NCBI GenBank assembly: GCA_965215825.1
Contig: CBDCEM010000002.1
Location: 1,860,001-1,924,000 of the forward strand
Direction of reading: 5' to 3'
Source: JAWPMT01 sp965215825
GTDB lineage: Bacteria > Bacteroidota > Bacteroidia > Cytophagales > Cyclobacteriaceae
Length of the DNA: 64,000 nt
Part shown: piece by piece, positions 44,498 through 54,337 of the stretch
Layout: every line of letters starts with the position of its first letter
Numbering within the stretch: position 1 is the first letter of the stretch
Program-made: the position numbers and the translations under genes
Notes under the pieces: model-generated
Told to the model about the DNA's origin: nothing
The model's input: only the letters and a program-made list of their open reading frames with translations
Databases searched by the model: none

Positions 44498-47400
44498 AAC
44501 TAAAGCACGAAATTCCTGAATTATTTCTCACTACCAAAATCCGATTGGTATCCTCCAACTTTATAATACGTCTGACCTCTCCGGTTACAAAGAAACCACT
44601 CACTTTATGACTTTGTGTCTGCCATTGATGATCATCAGTACCGATTGAAACGTTACCGTAACTGGCTTTGTAGATTCCCCATTCCGGTTTTGATTTGGTG
44701 AAATTCCCTCCAGTAATCAGGTCGACTATGCCATCCTGATTCACATCGACAGGCATTATCGCGTAAACTGGAGCAATTTGGTGATTGTCTGGTAGTGGCT
44801 TTTGGTTAAAGCTGACCCCTTGTTGGTTGATATATGTGGTCGTTTGTAGCGTTTCTACCATTAGACGAAGTGTATTGTTCATTTGCTCAGATGTGAACAA
44901 TTCGTCGATCGTTTTGCTCTTGTAATCCTCGGCTCGAGAAAAGCGTTTTCTCAGTGCAGGAATTTGCTTTGTAAGATCATCAAGTAGATGGATTGGGTAA
45001 GCCCGGTCACCTTCATATTGACAAGTAATTTGTTCAACAGAACCATTTTGATCAAAGTCGTTGATGAACATCTGAAGAGGCTTATCTACAGAGGCGCGAT
45101 ATCTGGTGTTTTGCCCCAGGTTACCCGCGATGATGTCCATGAAGCCGTCTTGATTTAGGTCCACGACTTCTACCGTATTCCATAATCCGTTGGTACCTGA
45201 TAATCTCAGCGAAGGGGATTTTGTGACGTACTTATTATTTTCATTGATTAGTACGGTTATACCCATCCACTTACCGACCAGAACCATATCCAGGTCTCCG
45301 TCATTTTCAAAGTCAAACCACTGACCATCGGTTACCATGCCGATTTTTTGCAAGTCCGGGGCTATACTACTGGTGATGTCTTTGAACTTTCCAGTCCCAT
45401 CATTTTCCAGCAAATAGGAGTTTGGCGGAACACCATACAGAAATGGTTTAAGTCTGCTACCAACCAATAAGTCGTGATCACCATCCTCGTCGAAATCTGC
45501 GGCGGCTATGAAAGAAGAACTTTCTCTGAATCCGGGTAAGTTGCCTGAGGTTTTGCTAAAATTACCTTTCCCGTCGTTTAGATATAGTCGGTCTATGAGC
45601 CATTTGGAACCTACTCCAAATTCGTTGCCGCCACTTGCGACATAAAGATCCAGGTCACCATCATTGTCGGCATCAAAGAATTGTGCATCAACATCTTCTG
45701 CTTCTGCATCTTCTGTAAACGACTGATTTATTGAGAAGGACCCATCCGAATGTTGGAAGTAGATGCTCCCGGCTTGCCCTTTGGCACCTCCCAGAAAAAG
45801 ATCATCAAGGCCATCACCATTGAGATCTCCTTTGCCAATGCCAGGTCCTTCGTTGCTATGCATTTCAAACAAAAGCCTGTCTCTGTTAAAATCTTCGAAA
45901 TCATTTTCAATATGTTGAAAATCAATTGGAGAAGCCACTTCATTTAACAACAGAGCATATTCGTGGGATGTGTTTGTTCCTTGTTCAATGTTTGGTTGGA
46001 CTCGTTTGAGTTGCCGATTGACTGGTAAGTCTCTTTCGATGGAAATGGCTCCATTTGGCCAGGTAATTATCAGTGTGTCAATTCTTTTTTGTAACGACAA
46101 GCCAAAATGTATTCTGGGGTCAACAGAGGACAAGTATCCTTTGACAGGGACCAATTCCTGGTAAATCATCAGATCGCCAGCGTGTAATTCTACCTGGGCT
46201 CCAACAGCGGTACTTGAGTCTGGCAATCGCAGATCAAGCATCATGAAGTTATTGCCATTAGTTTCAGAAGTGTTTTCAAATAAGAAACTCTCATCATTGA
46301 TGTTGTTGACAACCAGGTCCATATCTCCATCATTGTCCAGATCGCTGTAGACAGCTCCGTTTGAGAAGGTTGAATCATTCAATCCAAGTTCCTGTGCACG
46401 GTTTGAGAATTCCAGACCTCCAGAGTTTTCAAAGAGGTAGTTAGGTAAGGGTACAGATGGAATTTGATCAATCAACTTGGTTAGTACCAGGCTGTCTTTT
46501 CGGTATTTGGCAACCAATTCCCGGTTATTCGAATAGAAATTGATGTAATCCAGATCGGTCAGATCTTTGGCTATGCCATTCGCTACAAATATATCTTTGA
46601 ACCCATCATTATTGTAGTCGAAGATCAATGCTCCCCAACTCCAATCGGTGGCGTGTGCACCGGTAAGTCGACTGATTTCGCTAAATGATACTGATCCTGA
46701 GATGGGATTCGGCCCGTTGTTCAGTTGAAGCGCATTTCTTGTGAACTGCTCATAATAACCATTTTTTAAGTTCGATTGGTATTTGTCCCAATCTTCAAAA
46801 AGTGTTTTGGTTTTGTAGCGTTGTTCGGATTCCGGGAGCATTTCAGTCACATAAATCTCGGGATATCCATCATTATTGAGATCGGCTATGTCTGCACCCA
46901 TAGAACCCATACTGGTTTCTGAAATGAGGGTCTCCATTGATTCTTTAAAGGTGCCATTTTGCTGATTGATGTATACATAATCCTTTTCAAAAAAATCATT
47001 GGAAACGAAGATGTCCTGCCATCCATCCCGATCAAGGTCGGCAATGGTGACACCCAGGCCGAATCCGATGAAACTACTATAGATTCCAGCTTCTAAGGTC
47101 ACATTTGTAAATACGCCTCCATCGTTCCGATAGAGCTTGTTACCACCAAGAGTATCTGTCTCCATTCGTTGATCTTGTCGAAGATCATAGACACCAACAG
47201 ATCGCAATGAATTGTTAAGTAAGTAAAAGTCCTGATCACCATCTTTGTCGTAATCAAAAAAGGCAGCGTGAAGCGATAATCCTTCATCAGCGATTCCGTA
47301 TTGTTTTGATTCCTCTGAGAAAGTCAGATCCCCCTTATTAATGAATAGTTCATTGTGTCGATTCTCACCTCCTTTCGGCCCTGCTTTACAGACATAGATG

Positions 47401-47798
47401 TCCAGGAACCCATCTCCGTTAACGTCCGCCATACTCACTCCAGTAGACCAAACATCTGGGCTACCCACTCCGGCGGAAAGTGTAATGTCCTTAAATGTCA
47501 AATCCCCAAGGTTCAGGAACAGTTTGTTGTCTACCTGATTGCCGCAGAAATAGAGATCCTGTAATCCGTCGTTATTAATGTCGCCGACGGCTACTCCGGC
47601 GCCATTGTAAAAATTCCGGTAGGTATAGGTGTTGAGCCGCTCATTGTAGATCAGGTCATTTCTGAATGCCACACCTGATTCAAAAGAAGGAACCTTGCGA
47701 AATACGGAATTGTTTTCGATAGGTTCCTGACAGCTTATCAGGCCGACCAAAAAAATAAAGAAGGTCAGTAATCGGGTATAAATGTTTCTCAAGGTCAC
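44490..47798 (-). CDS. Giant FG-GAP/VCBS repeat lipoprotein with ASPIC domain (copy 1)
   Basis: An 1102-aa lipoprotein (lipobox FLVGLISC). FG-GAP blades with calcium loops (DINNDGLQD, DVNGDGFLD, DNDGDMD), ASPIC/UnbV centre (LVPVKGYLSSVDPRIHFGL) and more blades. First gene of the four-gene operon; the CRE-like operator TGCAATCGATTG is about 99 bp upstream. Confidence 0.93.
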   Translation of the reverse strand: MTLRNIYTRLLTFFIFLVGLISCQEPIENNSVFRKVPSFESGVAFRNDLIYNERLNTYTYRNFYNGAGVAVGDINNDGLQDLYFCGNQVDNKLFLNLGDLTFKDITLSAGVGSPDVWSTGVSMADVNGDGFLDIYVCKAGPKGGENRHNELFINKGDLTFSEESKQYGIADEGLSLHAAFFDYDKDGDQDFYLLNNSLRSVGVYDLRQDQRMETDTLGGNKLYRNDGGVFTNVTLEAGIYSSFIGFGLGVTIADLDRDGWQDIFVSNDFFEKDYVYINQQNGTFKESMETLISETSMGSMGADIADLNNDGYPEIYVTEMLPESEQRYKTKTLFEDWDKYQSNLKNGYYEQFTRNALQLNNGPNPISGSVSFSEISRLTGAHATDWSWGALIFDYNNDGFKDIFVANGIAKDLTDLDYINFYSNNRELVAKYRKDSLVLTKLIDQIPSVPLPNYLFENSGGLEFSNRAQELGLNDSTFSNGAVYSDLDNDGDMDLVVNNINDESFLFENTSETNGNNFMMLDLRLPDSSTAVGAQVELHAGDLMIYQELVPVKGYLSSVDPRIHFGLSLQKRIDTLIITWPNGAISIERDLPVNRQLKRVQPNIEQGTNTSHEYALLLNEVASPIDFQHIENDFEDFNRDRLLFEMHSNEGPGIGKGDLNGDGLDDLFLGGAKGQAGSIYFQHSDGSFSINQSFTEDAEAEDVDAQFFDADNDGDLDLYVASGGNEFGVGSKWLIDRLYLNDGKGNFSKTSGNLPGFRESSSFIAAADFDEDGDHDLLVGSRLKPFLYGVPPNSYLLENDGTGKFKDITSSIAPDLQKIGMVTDGQWFDFENDGDLDMVLVGKWMGITVLINENNKYVTKSPSLRLSGTNGLWNTVEVVDLNQDGFMDIIAGNLGQNTRYRASVDKPLQMFINDFDQNGSVEQITCQYEGDRAYPIHLLDDLTKQIPALRKRFSRAEDYKSKTIDELFTSEQMNNTLRLMVETLQTTTYINQQGVSFNQKPLPDNHQIAPVYAIMPVDVNQDGIVDLITGGNFTKSKPEWGIYKASYGNVSIGTDDHQWQTQSHKVSGFFVTGEVRRIIKLEDTNRILVVRNNSGISCFSYE

Positions 47799-48111
47799 TT
47801 ACTCCAGGTATGAATCAACTCAAAAAGACTCGAAAAGTTAAATGAATTCAATGTGGTGATCATCACTCCATTAGAAACTTTGTTGTTACTTTTTAATGCA
47901 ATCGATTGGAGTTTTTACTAACCGCCAATTCTGAGGAGGAATGTGTCAGAAATGAAGATGATTTATGAATCAACACCCAAAATCAAATCAAGAGCCTTGC
48001 GGCTGGTAGTTACCTAATATCTCATTTTCGGGGATGGATGAGTTTCGATCGAAGAGTCATGCCTGTAACCAACTTACAGAGGAGATATTAAAGGGAAGTG
48101 TTCCAATAGAT
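47799..48111. other. 313-bp intergenic region with an operator
   Basis: Holds the promoter region of the ASPIC operon and the LacI-type palindrome at 47897-47908. Plus-strand frames at 47952 (21 codons) and 48034 have no support. Nothing else recognised. Confidence 0.5.
47897..47908. promoter_or_regulatory. CRE-like LacI operator TGCAATCGATTG
   Basis: Same core (GCAATCGATTG) and the same AGTTTTT flank as the site at 36787, upstream of the ASPIC operon. The shared flank suggests a real regulatory box, not a chance palindrome. Confidence 0.6.
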
Positions 48112-50064
48112 CTAAAAGATATAATTAAGCCCAAACTGAAAATCTCGACCCATGCCCATTATTCGGGTGCCAAAAGGGAAATAAGGCTGGTCCGTGAGGT
48201 TGGTAACACTCATAGTGAGTGATAAAGAGTGCTTACCCCAATGCAATCGGGTATTGGTACTTAGACCAATTAGGGTGTACGCCGGCGCGTCTCTAACTGC
48301 CCAAACCTGATTAGTGAATCCCGAGGGTGCAATGAACTCCAGGAAATGCCTAACATCAATGCCGAATTGGAGGGGTATTTCTCTTAGCCAGGTTTTGTAT
48401 TTTAATTTTCCCTGAACATGAGCCGGAGGAATACCATTGGAACGACTTCCTTTGGAAAAGAAGTTTACACCAGCCAGGTCATCCCCCCTCATTGCCAATC
48501 CAGAAATATAGCCCATGAGATTGTGTGCTTTTTGATTGAGTAGTACCTGTGATATTTGCCATTCCAATCCAAAAGTTCTTGCCTGTTCGATATTTCCGTA
48601 TTGAAAAACATTCTGAGCTATTGGAACTTCCACAATCCGATCATCGAAATGAGTGAGCCAACTGTTGATTTTAAGGGTTGTGCTCTTGAGTTTTTTAGTG
48701 ATTGACCAATCTAACTGATAGCTGTACTCAGGTCTGATATCCGGATTGCCTCTGAATATGCCCCGACCTCCGAACAGTTCACCACCGGATTCTTCAGGGC
48801 GTGGAAACCTGAAATACCTTCCGATTGAGATTTGATGGTTTGTCTTCCAGACGGACCAATTCGCTTCAATGCCTCCGGAAACCGCCGAAGTATAAACTCT
48901 CTGAGCGTCGAGATTGCTGTTGACTGCCAGGTCTCCACGAATAACACCAGTCCACTGTACTTTTTGGCCTATAGAATTGGCCTGGAGAAATACACCGGTC
49001 TGTTGGTCAAGGCGTCTGGCAACCAGTGCATCGGTGGACGAATTTTGAACCCGGTCACGTTCTGACCGATTTTCATCCAATCGTGAAGTATACAAATCCA
49101 TGCCGGTTTTTAAGGAATAATGATCGAAGCTTTTTTTAAGTATTCCATTATAGCCAAACCCAAAACGACGATAACTTCTTTCAATCTGAAAATTGATTGC
49201 ATCAAATTGGGCATTGTACTGATCTTGTTTCTGATCCGTCTCCAGGAGTAATCCCCAAACCTGCTGTGTTATTTTCCAGTCATTCTTAAGGTCGTAATTG
49301 ATCTTGATATCCGATTGATATGTGAAGGAATTGTTCAATTCACGTAGTTCGAAAGGATTGTTTTGAAACCCTTGCGGAAACTGCCAGTTCCCGGTGCTCC
49401 ACTTTTGCCTCCAATAAACCTTTGTCTTTCTGAACTCAGTGGTCACAGAGGAGGATAGATTATATTCCTGAATAGCCGAATTGCGTGCGGTTTGTCCGTC
49501 TGCTAAATGGAAATTCTCTGTATTAATGCCATTTCCGGCTATTTCCAGGTTGGTTTTGTTGTTTCCAGTATTCCATCGAAACCCCAATTGACGAGCGTTG
49601 TTGTTTGCCCGGAACTGACTGAAAATGGAATTGGGAGCCTTTTGAATAGCCTGGCGGTCTTCCAAAACCAATACACCACCGATAGCACCACTTCCGTATA
49701 TTGCTTTTTCAATACCCCCAACGACTCTGGCAGTACTTAAATTGGAAACATTTAAATCTTGCGCCAGGTATCCCTGTGGATTGAGGCCTGCTCTTCGAGC
49801 ACCATTTTGTTGTATCCTCAGGCGACTACCTGTCTGACCTCTGTAACTTATAGGAAATGAAGATGCCTGGGCCCTGACCACTCCTGGAATGCGATCCAGT
49901 AGGTCCATGGTTTGTACAGGGTTTTGCAGATTGGGAAAGGGCAGACTGTCCGAGACAGCTACCCTTGCCGAAATCAGAATTTCTCGAAGTTGGATGGTGT
50001 CAGCCTCCTGCCCGTAGGCAGTTAAAGTGACTAATAATCCACAAGTGAAAAGAAATGTTTTCAC
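48112..50064 (-). CDS. TonB-dependent receptor, probable haem/iron uptake
   Basis: A 650-aa receptor with a signal peptide (FLFTCGLLVTLTAYG), a plug (LLDRIPGVVRAQASSFPISYRGQ, GIEKAIYGSGAIGGVLVLE) and a barrel ending FGLNYIF. No carboxypeptidase-like domain. It is 4 bp after a HmuY-like lipoprotein gene, the arrangement of haem uptake loci. FRFPRPEESGG and FRGNPDIRPEYSY are the usual outer-loop motif of siderophore and haem receptors. Ligand inferred from the neighbour. Confidence 0.88.
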   Translation of the reverse strand: MKTFLFTCGLLVTLTAYGQEADTIQLREILISARVAVSDSLPFPNLQNPVQTMDLLDRIPGVVRAQASSFPISYRGQTGSRLRIQQNGARRAGLNPQGYLAQDLNVSNLSTARVVGGIEKAIYGSGAIGGVLVLEDRQAIQKAPNSIFSQFRANNNARQLGFRWNTGNNKTNLEIAGNGINTENFHLADGQTARNSAIQEYNLSSSVTTEFRKTKVYWRQKWSTGNWQFPQGFQNNPFELRELNNSFTYQSDIKINYDLKNDWKITQQVWGLLLETDQKQDQYNAQFDAINFQIERSYRRFGFGYNGILKKSFDHYSLKTGMDLYTSRLDENRSERDRVQNSSTDALVARRLDQQTGVFLQANSIGQKVQWTGVIRGDLAVNSNLDAQRVYTSAVSGGIEANWSVWKTNHQISIGRYFRFPRPEESGGELFGGRGIFRGNPDIRPEYSYQLDWSITKKLKSTTLKINSWLTHFDDRIVEVPIAQNVFQYGNIEQARTFGLEWQISQVLLNQKAHNLMGYISGLAMRGDDLAGVNFFSKGSRSNGIPPAHVQGKLKYKTWLREIPLQFGIDVRHFLEFIAPSGFTNQVWAVRDAPAYTLIGLSTNTRLHWGKHSLSLTMSVTNLTDQPYFPFGTRIMGMGRDFQFGLNYIF

Positions 50065-50068
50065 CCGA

Positions 50069-50737
50069 TCAATTTACCGCATCCGCAGTGAATTCGGCCC
50101 AGCGAATGGTTACATTTCCGCCGCCTTCTCTATTGACCATCTGGAATTTGTAATAGTTACCTCCCCGGTCTGAAATCAGATAAACTGGTTGATCCCCTTC
50201 TTCAAGATTGACAATTCTGTCGCCGATCACCAGGTCCTGATAAGCAAGCGATAAAGCCTCAGCGTCGGGTTTACCTTCAGCATCAAGGTCGGTTTCAGGA
50301 TCGAAAGTAAATACACCATCGGCAGATAGCGCACTGATCATATCACTAGAAACGCGCTCGAAGGCCATGAACCCTGTGAGACCAGTCCCCTGATTTGAAA
50401 GATCGCTTACGTTAACCGCTTGCACGGAACCGGAAGTTTGATCATCACCATATAAAAAAATGCCGGGCCTTCCACCGGCTCCTGTTCGGATGGTTTTGAT
50501 CTGAATATCCCAATCAATGGCTTCTGTGTCTAATTGAGATACAACTCCTGTATCACTCGCACTCAAATCCAATCCACCACCCTCAGGAAAAGTGGCCGGA
50601 TTGATGCTAAATGTCGCTTGGAAGGTGTCAGAAGTTAGCACGACAGGTCCATCGTCTTCAGAACATCCGGAAGCACCCAGAATCATAATACTCAGTATTA
50701 AGTAAGGTAGAATTTTGAATTTCTTGTAGTAAGGCAT
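50069..50737 (-). CDS. HmuY-like haem-binding lipoprotein
   Basis: A 222-aa lipoprotein (lipobox LGASGC at residue 25). Core motifs of HmuY-type proteins: DWDIQIKTIRTGAGG, then YLISDRGGNYYKFQMVN and VTIRWAEF at the C-terminus. HmuY in Porphyromonas binds haem at the surface with two His; here I do not see an obvious His pair, so haem coordination may differ. First gene of the operon with the TonB receptor. Confidence 0.78.
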   Translation of the reverse strand: MPYYKKFKILPYLILSIMILGASGCSEDDGPVVLTSDTFQATFSINPATFPEGGGLDLSASDTGVVSQLDTEAIDWDIQIKTIRTGAGGRPGIFLYGDDQTSGSVQAVNVSDLSNQGTGLTGFMAFERVSSDMISALSADGVFTFDPETDLDAEGKPDAEALSLAYQDLVIGDRIVNLEEGDQPVYLISDRGGNYYKFQMVNREGGGNVTIRWAEFTADAVN

Positions 50738-50883
50738 GTTGGTCGTAGTTTGCTTGATTAGTACGAATATAGCCGTTTATCCACTCTACCGGCCACCCTT
50801 ATGTGGAAGTTATTCCGGCAAGATTTCTAATTGTGCTATGGAATTCGTATTTTCAAGGTATATAACCTGAATTATTCTGACAA

Positions 50884-53667
50884 ATGAAAACCAACCGAAA
50901 GAAGAAAAAACTTCTCAAGAGTAGAAGAGGATTTTTCAAAGATGCCGCCTTAGGAGCAGGTGGTATTGCCCTGGCCACAGGGGGAGTGACGTCTTGTAAC
51001 GATCCATCATCTGGCTCCGAGACACCAGCTTCTGTAAAGAATACACTTATCAAAAACGGAACGCCTCCTACTGAGGTAGACCCGGATAATTGGTTTGCTC
51101 CCAAGGAATTTGATGTTACCCGAAAAGCTGGGTTGAAGAGCAATGCCATCAAATCCAATGATGGTGCCGTGCAAATCAATAACCTTTATGCGCTTGATGT
51201 TGACTTGAACACCAGTGGCGCTTCAACAGGTCAAAGTACTGATCTGTATGCGTATAATGGTACAGTCCCCGGGCCCACATTCAGGGTTCGTGGAGACCAG
51301 ACGCTGGGTATCAATTTTACCAATTCACTGGGAGGAAATAACGGCTATTGGGCGGTTAAACAGGCTTCAAGAATTGTAATGGGTGATGAGCGTTTGGACC
51401 CGAATACAGCAGATTGGCAAATAGACAGTCACTTATACGGGCCACATCAGCAACGAATAACCAATCTCCATACACACGGACTCCATGTCTCCCCGGGAGT
51501 GGATTACCCAGCTCAGAACGAGACGCAGAACAGTGTGCACTCGGACAATGTATTATTACGCGTTATTCCTTATGAAGATTATCAAAAACGTGTGTTAGAG
51601 GGGAATGGACCTGCTTTGCAGGATAATGAACAAGTGGCCGAAGCGCTTTACAACTTCAAACTTCCGCGCCCTGATGGTACGCCACATTATCCCGGCACAC
51701 ACTGGTATCACCCTCACCCACATGGCGCTACATATGATCAGGTAGCGAGCGGCATGGCCGGATTCCTGATTGTTGAGGGACCAGTTGATGACTATCTGGC
51801 GGAGACCTATGCTGAAAATGGATATGCAGAGCTTCCGTTATTGATTCAGAGGATTTTTGCACCACCACCATCAGTAGATGCCGAAGGTAGTCCGATTCAA
51901 GGCACCTCCAGAAAAGGAAATCAACAAAAGACTTCCATTGTAAAACCCACGATCAACGGTCAATCAGTAACAGACGATGGCGTTCAAATTCCAAGTAAAG
52001 AAGTACAACCCAATCAAGTGCTACGATTGCGGGTACTCAATGGTAGCGTAGATGGTCAGGGCTATATCCGGTTCATGGTTACGAAAGATAGTGATCCTAC
52101 GAACCCTGTAGGTCCTGCCCAATTAGATCCTTCGGCTGATCTTTATACTTCGTCTTCATGTATTGAAGGTGCGATGCCTAAAAATGCCAGTGCATCTGCG
52201 AAAAGATGGTGTACATCTGAAGATTTGACAGGGAAAGTTTGCCTCAATAACATTGCTTATGATGGCATTAATTTATTTCAAGAGGATGGGACTTATACCA
52301 GTATGCCTGTCGAGTGGTTAACCATTGGCGTTGCTAATCGGGCAGATTTTCTCCTTGCCATTCCGGAAGATGCGAGTGTTGGGGATTCCTATAGTATTTG
52401 GGCGCAAGACATGACAGAGGCCGTTGATTCACAAAAGGTGAGCGCAAGTGCCAGAAATCTCCGGGTGGCCACATTTGTAGTATCGGATGGTACGGCACTT
52501 CCTAAATTGAGCAAGGACTCATCTGGGGCCCTAAGCCTTGATTGGAAATATAAAGGCCAGACACTTGTTGCTGAAGAAATGCTGATGCCGATAGGCGTTG
52601 ATGAGATTACGATTAAAAGTAACGCCGAAAAAACATCAGCTTATCTTCCGTCGAGCCCTCAAACGCTGGATGGAAAACCCTTTACCTGGGGTGCTTCGAA
52701 TAATGCGGGGAAAGTAAGAGCCAGAAGGGTCTTATACACGGGTTTTGGACACAGTTCGGTAGACAATTCAGTGTGGGGTGTCAATACCGCCTTCACCGCG
52801 GGTGATGGAACAGTTATTCCTACCACAGATCCTGCATCGAGTAATCTGATCAATGCCATGTTGATCGATGGTAAAAAATATGGTGCTGACACGCAGCATG
52901 GTCAAGGTTGGGATACGGCGCAGCACAAGATGCAGGTGGGTACAGCGGAAGAATGGTCAGTATACAATTACTCGTTAACCACTATCTTCAATGGAGGAAC
53001 TACAACAGATCCCAGTAGCTATTCGTATGGTAAGCCGGCCTACAAGGTAACTTTGGGATCCGATAATAATCCGCCACAATTGAAAGCCAAAGCGGTACAT
53101 CATCCATTCCATATTCATCAGAACCCGTTTTACGTTCGAAGTATTCAGGATGCGGAAGGCAATGAATTACTACCATTGGATGAGCAAGGAAGGCCTATCC
53201 CCAGATGGCAGGATACTGTCTACATTCCTCACAATGGAGGAAGGGCGATTTTTAGAAGCAGATTCTGGGATTACACAGGAAAGTATGTAGATCACTGTCA
53301 TTTGCTACAACATGAGGACTGGGGAATGATGCAGGCCATAGAAGTGGTAGATGGTAAAACTGACACACCGAACTACATTCCATTACCACCGGAAGATGCG
53401 GTAAAACAAAATGTATTTCCTCCAATGAGCCTGAATCAAATTTATCAGTTTGACTTAGGTAAGGTACAGGAGACCATTTCTCAGGAGTCACTGAAAATGC
53501 TATGCTACGATCCAAGTGATGACACTTACTTCAATCAGAAGAATCTGACGAACCTCGAGGCAAAAGCAGCGGACACGGCGGGATATCTTAAAGTACCGAT
53601 GCCTGGAGATGATACGCCGTTCCCTTCGTGGAACAACGATATCATTGATGTGGGTTTGACGACTTGA
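50884..53667 (+). CDS. Tat-exported multicopper oxidase
   Basis: A 927-aa protein. Tat signal SRRGFFKDAALGAGGIA (residues 13-29). Copper motifs in order: NLHTHG (about 194), HWYHPHPHG (about 273), HHPFHIHQNPF (about 740) and HCHLLQHEDWGMM (about 805), so type 1, 2 and 3 copper sites are all complete. It would oxidise metals, phenols or other substrates in the periplasm. It is much longer than CueO-type enzymes, with insertions in the middle domain and a C-terminal tail of roughly 100 residues. Single gene, divergent from the HmuY operon. Confidence 0.93.
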   Translation: MKTNRKKKKLLKSRRGFFKDAALGAGGIALATGGVTSCNDPSSGSETPASVKNTLIKNGTPPTEVDPDNWFAPKEFDVTRKAGLKSNAIKSNDGAVQINNLYALDVDLNTSGASTGQSTDLYAYNGTVPGPTFRVRGDQTLGINFTNSLGGNNGYWAVKQASRIVMGDERLDPNTADWQIDSHLYGPHQQRITNLHTHGLHVSPGVDYPAQNETQNSVHSDNVLLRVIPYEDYQKRVLEGNGPALQDNEQVAEALYNFKLPRPDGTPHYPGTHWYHPHPHGATYDQVASGMAGFLIVEGPVDDYLAETYAENGYAELPLLIQRIFAPPPSVDAEGSPIQGTSRKGNQQKTSIVKPTINGQSVTDDGVQIPSKEVQPNQVLRLRVLNGSVDGQGYIRFMVTKDSDPTNPVGPAQLDPSADLYTSSSCIEGAMPKNASASAKRWCTSEDLTGKVCLNNIAYDGINLFQEDGTYTSMPVEWLTIGVANRADFLLAIPEDASVGDSYSIWAQDMTEAVDSQKVSASARNLRVATFVVSDGTALPKLSKDSSGALSLDWKYKGQTLVAEEMLMPIGVDEITIKSNAEKTSAYLPSSPQTLDGKPFTWGASNNAGKVRARRVLYTGFGHSSVDNSVWGVNTAFTAGDGTVIPTTDPASSNLINAMLIDGKKYGADTQHGQGWDTAQHKMQVGTAEEWSVYNYSLTTIFNGGTTTDPSSYSYGKPAYKVTLGSDNNPPQLKAKAVHHPFHIHQNPFYVRSIQDAEGNELLPLDEQGRPIPRWQDTVYIPHNGGRAIFRSRFWDYTGKYVDHCHLLQHEDWGMMQAIEVVDGKTDTPNYIPLPPEDAVKQNVFPPMSLNQIYQFDLGKVQETISQESLKMLCYDPSDDTYFNQKNLTNLEAKAADTAGYLKVPMPGDDTPFPSWNNDIIDVGLTT

Positions 53668-53690
53668 ATTTTATTATTTGATATGAACAA

Positions 53691-53834
53691 AGAGATTGTC
53701 TCAAAAACCTAAAAACTCCAATACCGTGTTACATTGAGCTTGTCGAAATATGCGTATACAGCCTAAAACCATGGTTTCGACCGGGTCGCGTTCGACAGGT
53801 TCCTGACAGGTTAGGTGCTTTTGAGACAACCTCT
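53691..53834. mobile_element. Fold-back (MITE-like) repeat element
   Basis: 144 bp flanked by a 16-bp terminal inverted repeat with one mismatch: AGAGATTGTCTCAAAA at 53691 and the complement of AGAGGTTGTCTCAAAA at 53819-53834. Inner parts also pair (..CCTAA / TTAGG..) and hold GTCGAA-type repeats. No ORF. It lies in the gap after the multicopper oxidase. Could be a MITE or a large palindromic repeat. Confidence 0.6.
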
Positions 53835-53881
53835 TTTGTTTGTACGGACAACAACTCATGAGTAAATTGTTGCACAACTGG

Positions 53882-54259
53882 TTAGTACATGGTATTTGGG
53901 TTCTTAGAAATTTCTGGTATCTGCTGTATTGAATCCCAATGCTCGCATATTTTACCCTGGTGATCGAACCTGAAAAAGTCCATCGTAACATACTGATCGT
54001 TGCCAGGCCAGGTTTGATGGGTATGTAGGGCGACCAGGTCACCTTCAGCGATACACCTTACAAATTCGATAGATTTGTTGGGATACTCCTGCTGCATGCG
54101 CTCAAAATAATCGATGAACCCTTCCAGTCCGTTAGCCACGTCGGGATTATGCTGGATGTATTCATTCCCAACGTACAATTCAATCGCTTCTCGAGGATTT
54201 CCTTCATAGGCCATTTTGTAGAAAGCGATGGCATTGGCTTTGTGTTTTTCGAGTGTCAT
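53882..54259 (-). CDS. SnoaL-like / NTF2-fold protein
   Basis: A 125-aa protein with the SnoaL pattern: AIAFYKMAYEGNPREAIELYVG, EYIQHNPDVANGLEGFIDYF, then FVRCIAEGDLVALHTHQ and MDFFRFDHQGKICEHWDSIQ. Conserved His and Asp line a cone-shaped pocket in this fold. Enzyme activity (ester cyclase or isomerase) cannot be assigned. Confidence 0.85.
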   Translation of the reverse strand: MTLEKHKANAIAFYKMAYEGNPREAIELYVGNEYIQHNPDVANGLEGFIDYFERMQQEYPNKSIEFVRCIAEGDLVALHTHQTWPGNDQYVTMDFFRFDHQGKICEHWDSIQQIPEISKNPNTMY

Positions 54260-54271
54260 GTGGCTAAATTA

Positions 54272-54302
54272 AAAAAAGCGCTCCTTTCAAAAGGGCGCTT
54301 CT
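54272..54302 (-). terminator. Rho-independent terminator
   Basis: Read on the minus strand, AGCGC...GCGCT arms around CTTTTGAAAG and a run of seven T. It ends the SRPBCC gene, which stops at 54338. Confidence 0.8.
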
Positions 54303-54337
54303 TCTATGAAAAAATCCTGCTGTTTCAAAGTGAGTAT

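Noticed and set aside
37378..47798. Integrin-like or calcium-signalling receptors
   Set aside because: FG-GAP repeats alone do not imply integrin function; the ASPIC centre and lipobox point to bacterial surface lipoproteins.
48034..48222. 62-codon plus-strand ORF across the end of the TonB gene
   Set aside because: Most of it is antisense to the 3' end of the TonB receptor; the remaining stretch is too short to support.
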